8,937 nucleotides of DNA from Nitrospirota bacterium (GTDB taxonomy: Bacteria; Nitrospirota; UBA9217). Below, piece by piece: positions 6,554 to 8,937 of this stretch (positions are counted from its first letter, which is position 1; each line of letters starts with the position of its first letter). The notes under the pieces are model-generated. The model did not search any database and was not told the DNA's origin. It saw only the letters and a program-made list of their open reading frames with translations. The position numbers and the translations under genes were made by a program. The stretch spans positions 1 to 8,937 of the forward strand of contig JAJYKN010000025.1 of the NCBI GenBank assembly GCA_021788515.1, given 5' to 3'.

Positions 6554-7538
6554 CGGGACCAGCACCTCCAGCGCCGAGTTGAGACGTGACGGCTTCTCCA
6601 ACCCCGGAAATGACTTTCCTTTTTACTTCTTCGAGCGTACCGCTCATCGTCCCTCCAGCGGCATTTTTGTGCCCCCCGCCGCCGAAGGATTGAGCAAGGC
6701 CCGAAAGATCGATGCGGCCCTTGGAGCGCAGACTCAGCTTGTACTGTGTGTCTCCCGTCTGCCGGAAAAGAACCGCAACCTCCACTCCCTTGACCGAGCG
6801 GACGAAATTGATAAAGCTGTCGGTGTCCTCCGCCGTGGTCCCGGTCCTGTGGAACAGCTCGTCCGTCACCACGACCCACGCGACCCTGCCGTCCTCGCTT
6901 CGCTCCATACCGGCAAGGACCGCACCCAAAAGCTTTAAGCGCTGATAGGCGAAAGATTCGTACACGTTTTCCGTGACAAGCCACGGATCGGCGCCAAACT
7001 CAAGCATTGCCGCGGCGATCTTCATGCTTTCCGGGGATGTATTGGAATACCTGAACGATCCCGTGTCGGTAAAAATGGCAGTGTAGAGACAGAGCGCGAT
7101 ATCGCGGTCGATGGTCACGCCGAACTCGTTGATGAGCTCGTAGATCATCTCTCCGCATGCCGACGCATCGGGATCGAGCCACGTCAACGGCCATTCACGG
7201 GGGTTCGTAAGGTGATGGTCGATGTTGATCAGAATGTCGGCCGGATAGGTCTTGTCAAAAAGACCGGAACGGGGCGGGTCCGCGTCCACGACGACATAAG
7301 CGTCGTAACGGCCTTGGACGGGAAGTCCTGTTTTGATCCGACCAGCATGAGGCAGAAAACGGTAAATCTCCGGCACCGGGTCCAAATTGTGCGCGATGAC
7401 GGTCTTGTTCAGCTTTTCGAGCGCAAGCATGAGCGCAAGCTGGGACCCGAGGGCGTCGCCGTCAGGACTTTTGTGCGCGGATATCAAAATAGTCCGGCAC
7501 TGTTTGAGCGATTCTGCTATGCGCGCGACGTCACTCAT
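6537..7538 (-). CDS. nrnA: DHH/DHHA1 phosphoesterase, NrnA-type (nanoRNase/pAp phosphatase)
   Basis: NrnA-type enzymes hydrolyse RNA oligonucleotides of a few residues and dephosphorylate pAp; they stand in for Orn where Orn is missing. The 333-aa product has the metal-binding DHH motifs in order: AHKSPDGDALGS (21-32; H22, D26, D28), VDADPP with D85, IDHH (106-109) and TDTGSFRY with D158. The DHHA1 substrate-binding domain follows, with GGGGHKNAAGG at 286-296. The ATG at 7536-7538 has AAGGA eight bases upstream and overlaps the rbfA stop in ATGAGTGA; a TTG 33 bases further up lacks support. The C-terminal tail beyond about residue 318 (SQLGAGGAGPDGRHR) is low-complexity and overlaps the truB start region. 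With pnp downstream, the cluster encodes both a processive exonuclease and an enzyme for its short end products. The family is certain; substrate preference is inferred. Confidence 0.93.
   Translation of the reverse strand: MSDVARIAESLKQCRTILISAHKSPDGDALGSQLALMLALEKLNKTVIAHNLDPVPEIYRFLPHAGRIKTGLPVQGRYDAYVVVDADPPRSGLFDKTYPADILINIDHHLTNPREWPLTWLDPDASACGEMIYELINEFGVTIDRDIALCLYTAIFTDTGSFRYSNTSPESMKIAAAMLEFGADPWLVTENVYESFAYQRLKLLGAVLAGMERSEDGRVAWVVVTDELFHRTGTTAEDTDSFINFVRSVKGVEVAVLFRQTGDTQYKLSLRSKGRIDLSGLAQSFGGGGHKNAAGGTMSGTLEEVKRKVISGVGEAVTSQLGAGGAGPDGRHR
6564..6569 (-). promoter_or_regulatory. truB Shine-Dalgarno inside the nrnA coding region
   Basis: GGAGGT on the minus strand lies ten bases before the truB ATG and within the last codons of nrnA, where it encodes Gly-Gly. 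It supports the ATG start and means ribosomes finishing nrnA pass over the truB initiation site. Confidence 0.65.
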
Positions 7539-7905
7539 CCGACGGGTCCTTGTTCTCTTTTCCTTCCTCAATGCTGCGCAAAAGTTCCATGATATGGGCG
7601 CCCTGCTCCACAGTGCCGTCGTACCGGAAAAGGATCTCCGGGATACTTCGCATGCGAATGCGCTTCCCGAGTTCCGATCTGATAAAGGGCGTGGCGCTCT
7701 TTAAGCCCTTGAGCGACTCCTCTTTGTCTCCGCCGTAAACGCTCACAAAGACTTTTGCGTTCTTCAAGTCCTGGGCGACATCTACGCCGGTAACGGTAAC
7801 AAAGCCGATCCGGGGGTCTTTGATCTTGCGCATCAGGATATCGGCGATCTCCCTCTTCATTTGATCGCTGATACGCTCTGATCGTTTAAATGTGGGTTTG
7901 GACAT
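7531..7905 (-). CDS. rbfA: Ribosome-binding factor A
   Basis: RbfA binds the immature 30S subunit near the 5' end of 16S rRNA and is needed for late maturation, especially in the cold. The 124-aa product fits the family. It has the N-terminal helix RSERISDQMKREIADIL (8-24), then DPRIGFVTVTGVDVAQDLKNAKVFVSV (30-56) forming the first part of a type II KH fold, and FIRSELGKRIRMRSIPEILFRYD (74-96). The loop before FIR normally has an AxG kink; here it reads ATP (71-73), so Pro replaces the Gly. The acidic tail (EEGKENKDPSDE) is probably disordered. I chose the ATG at 7903-7905 (MSKPTFKRSERI) because homologues begin this way. An in-frame ATG 30 bases upstream (7933-7935) lacks a Shine-Dalgarno and sits directly against a hairpin; the chosen start has only a weak GAAGAA. 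Confidence 0.94.
   Translation of the reverse strand: MSKPTFKRSERISDQMKREIADILMRKIKDPRIGFVTVTGVDVAQDLKNAKVFVSVYGGDKEESLKGLKSATPFIRSELGKRIRMRSIPEILFRYDGTVEQGAHIMELLRSIEEGKENKDPSDE
7547..7551 (-). promoter_or_regulatory. nrnA Shine-Dalgarno inside rbfA
   Basis: AAGGA on the minus strand lies eight bases before the nrnA ATG (7536-7538), within the last rbfA codons. It favours this ATG over the upstream TTG at 7569-7571. Confidence 0.55.
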
Positions 7906-7938
7906 GATTTTCTTCAGGAGACGCAGGGGCAGCATGCA

Positions 7939-7966
7939 TCAGAAGTGTGCATAAAGCATCTTCTGA
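7939..7966 (-). other. Intercistronic hairpin between the DUF503 gene and rbfA
   Basis: TCAGAAG (7939-7945) pairs perfectly with CTTCTGA (7960-7966). The loop can add four pairs (GTGC with GCAT, including one G-U) after a single-base bulge. No U tract follows on either strand, so it is not an intrinsic terminator. It may stabilise an mRNA end or mark a processing site within the operon; this is conjecture. Confidence 0.45.
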
Positions 7967-7996
7967 ATTCAGGCTCCCGGCCTCGGCTCCTGTCCC

Positions 7997-8278
7997 TTAA
8001 AAAATTTCTATGTGATAATCCAGCAGATCTATTTCAGGCACACCGCGGACCATGTTCAGCACATGGTCCATTGTCTGGTTGAGGTGGGTTTTATCGTTGC
8101 TTACCGCAGCTACTGCCAGCGAAGCCTTTTGCCAGAGATCATTATCGTCAACTTCAGCAACGGAGACATTGAACTTGTTCCTGATTCGATCCTTCAAGCT
8201 GCGAATCGAGTGCCTCTTGGTTTTCAGGGAACCGCTTTCGGGAACATGTATTTCTATCGTACAAACTCCGATAAACAT
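7997..8278 (-). CDS. DUF503 (YlxP-family) conserved protein
   Basis: This 93-aa protein belongs to the DUF503 family, represented by YlxP of Bacillus, whose molecular role I do not know to be established. Its family texture is clear: MFIGVCTIEIHVPESGSLK at the start, KRHSIRSLKDRIRNKFNVSV in the middle, then AEVDDNDLWQKASLAVAAVSND, and a C-terminal YHIEIF. The alternating strands and helices are compatible with a small alpha/beta ferredoxin-like fold. No catalytic motif, signal peptide or membrane segment is visible. I chose the ATG at 8276-8278, where homologues begin; a TTG four codons upstream (8288-8290) is the alternative and has a slightly better purine-rich stretch (GGAAA) before it. 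It lies between infB and rbfA, the usual position for the family, which points to a role linked to ribosomes or translation (inference). Confidence 0.9.
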   Translation of the reverse strand: MFIGVCTIEIHVPESGSLKTKRHSIRSLKDRIRNKFNVSVAEVDDNDLWQKASLAVAAVSNDKTHLNQTMDHVLNMVRGVPEIDLLDYHIEIF

Positions 8279-8320
8279 ATGTTGTCGCAAAAAATCGTTT
8301 CCAGCGGGACATTTCCGGTG

Positions 8321-8937
8321 CTACAGTTTAGCCGCAACTTTATCAATCACATAGGCCTCGATGATATCACCCACTTTAAGATCGTTGAAGTTCTCGATGC
8401 CGATGCCGCATTCGTATCCTGTTTGCACTTCGCGGGCGTCATCCTTGAACCGCTTGAGTGAATGGAGTTTGCCTGTGTAAACCAGGACGTTGTCGCGAAG
8501 CACCCGGACGCCGTCGTTTTGCCTCGTCATTACGCCGTCGATCACATAGGAGCCGGCAATGGTACCGATCTTGGAAACATGGAACGTCTGGCGGACTTCG
8601 GCCCGGCCGAGGATGCGCTCTTTCAGCGTCGGTTCGAGCAGGCCTTCCATGGCCGCTTTGATGTCGTCGATCGCATTATAGATGATGTTGTACAGCCGGA
8701 TGTCCACGCCTTCGCGCTGGGCCAGCTCGGTTGCCTTCGGTTCGGCACGGACGCTGAAACCGATGATGATGGCATTCGATGCCGCCGCAAGCATGACGTC
8801 GGTCTCGGTAATGGCGCCCACGGAGCTGTGGATCACCTTAAGCTTGACCGCGGCAGTGGACAATTTCTCGAGCGAATCCACGATGGCTCCGGCTGACCCG
8901 GACACGTCCGCCTTGATCACGATATTGAGTTCCTTGA
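8321..8937 (-). CDS. infB: Translation initiation factor IF-2, C-terminal part
   Basis: IF-2 is the GTPase that brings formylmethionyl-tRNA to the 30S subunit and promotes subunit joining. Only the last 204 residues lie in the window; the frame is open to the right edge ([14 protein letters not shown]), so the GTPase core is outside. The visible part contains the domain before the C-terminal barrel, with [24 protein letters not shown] typical of the family (about residues 34-57 of the fragment). Then comes the C-terminal fMet-tRNA-binding barrel, including [26 protein letters not shown] and the terminal VAAKL. It ends in TAG, 42 bases before the DUF503 gene in the same direction, and is probably co-transcribed with it. 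Confidence 0.97.
   Translation of the reverse strand, partial: KELNIVIKADVSGSAGAIVDSLEKLSTAAVKLKVIHSSVGAITETDVMLAAASNAIIIGFSVRAEPKATELAQREGVDIRLYNIIYNAIDDIKAAMEGLLEPTLKERILGRAEVRQTFHVSKIGTIAGSYVIDGVMTRQNDGVRVLRDNVLVYTGKLHSLKRFKDDAREVQTGYECGIGIENFNDLKVGDIIEAYVIDKVAAKL

Noticed and set aside
6554..6601. An upstream TTG start for truB adding 16 residues.
   Set aside because: Homologues begin at MDGIVNIHKP, and GGAGGT fits the ATG at 6551-6553; the TTG extension overlaps deeper into nrnA without its own ribosome-binding site.
7539..7571. An upstream TTG start for nrnA adding 11 basic residues.
   Set aside because: The ATG at 7536-7538 has AAGGA at good spacing and the extension (RKEKRTRTRR) is simply rbfA's tail codons read in another frame.
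1..8937. Possible new defence, mobile or biosynthetic system.
   Set aside because: All long frames with coding character belong to known housekeeping families plus one flavoprotein. I saw no transposase, integrase, toxin-antitoxin pair, direct-repeat array, tRNA or compositional island.

Overview
This window looks like an ordinary bacterial chromosome segment, about mid-50s % GC by eye, dominated by a conserved translation and RNA-processing cluster on the minus strand. Read 5'->3' on the minus strand (right to left) the order is infB (3' end only), a DUF503/YlxP-family gene, rbfA, nrnA, truB, rpsO, pnp and an FAD-dependent oxidoreductase. On the plus strand, entering from the left edge and converging on that cluster, is the 3' two thirds of a clpC-type AAA+ ATPase gene. 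The infB-DUF503-rbfA-nrnA-truB-rpsO-pnp order is widespread. An nrnA gene next to an HSP100 of ClpC type fits lineages around Deltaproteobacteria (sensu lato) or Nitrospirota better than Gammaproteobacteria, but this assignment is inference from gene order and protein texture, not a phylogeny.

Layout. 1-1609: clpC (partial, +), ending in a strong intrinsic terminator at 1645-1672. 1673-1794: convergent gap with no gene and no recognisable minus-strand terminator. 1795-3030: oxidoreductase related to phytoene desaturases (-). 3048-3096: long terminator hairpin between pnp and the oxidoreductase. 3131-5227: pnp. 5247-5300: terminator or attenuator hairpin between rpsO and pnp. 5327-5590: rpsO. 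5630-5662: AT-rich candidate rpsO promoter. 5675-6553: truB. 6537-7538: nrnA. 7531-7905: rbfA. 7939-7966: intercistronic hairpin. 7997-8278: DUF503 gene. 8321-8937: infB 3' end.

How the genes work together. IF-2 acts in initiation, RbfA matures the 30S subunit, TruB makes psi55 in tRNA, and S15 nucleates the 30S platform. PNPase degrades RNA from the 3' end, and NrnA removes the short oligonucleotides that such exonucleases leave behind. rbfA/nrnA and nrnA/truB overlap by 8 and 17 bases, which suggests translational coupling. The two hairpins flanking pnp suggest its level is set by partial termination on the rpsO side and insulated on the other side. The oxidoreductase is the odd member: it begins only 18 bases after a terminator U-tract and has weak versions of two family motifs.

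I found no mobile element, CRISPR array, tRNA or rRNA, and no sign of a new multi-gene system. The points worth a second look are regulatory hairpins, start-site choices and motif departures in individual proteins. Several computed starts were TTG codons upstream of better-supported ATG or GTG starts, and I have moved them.
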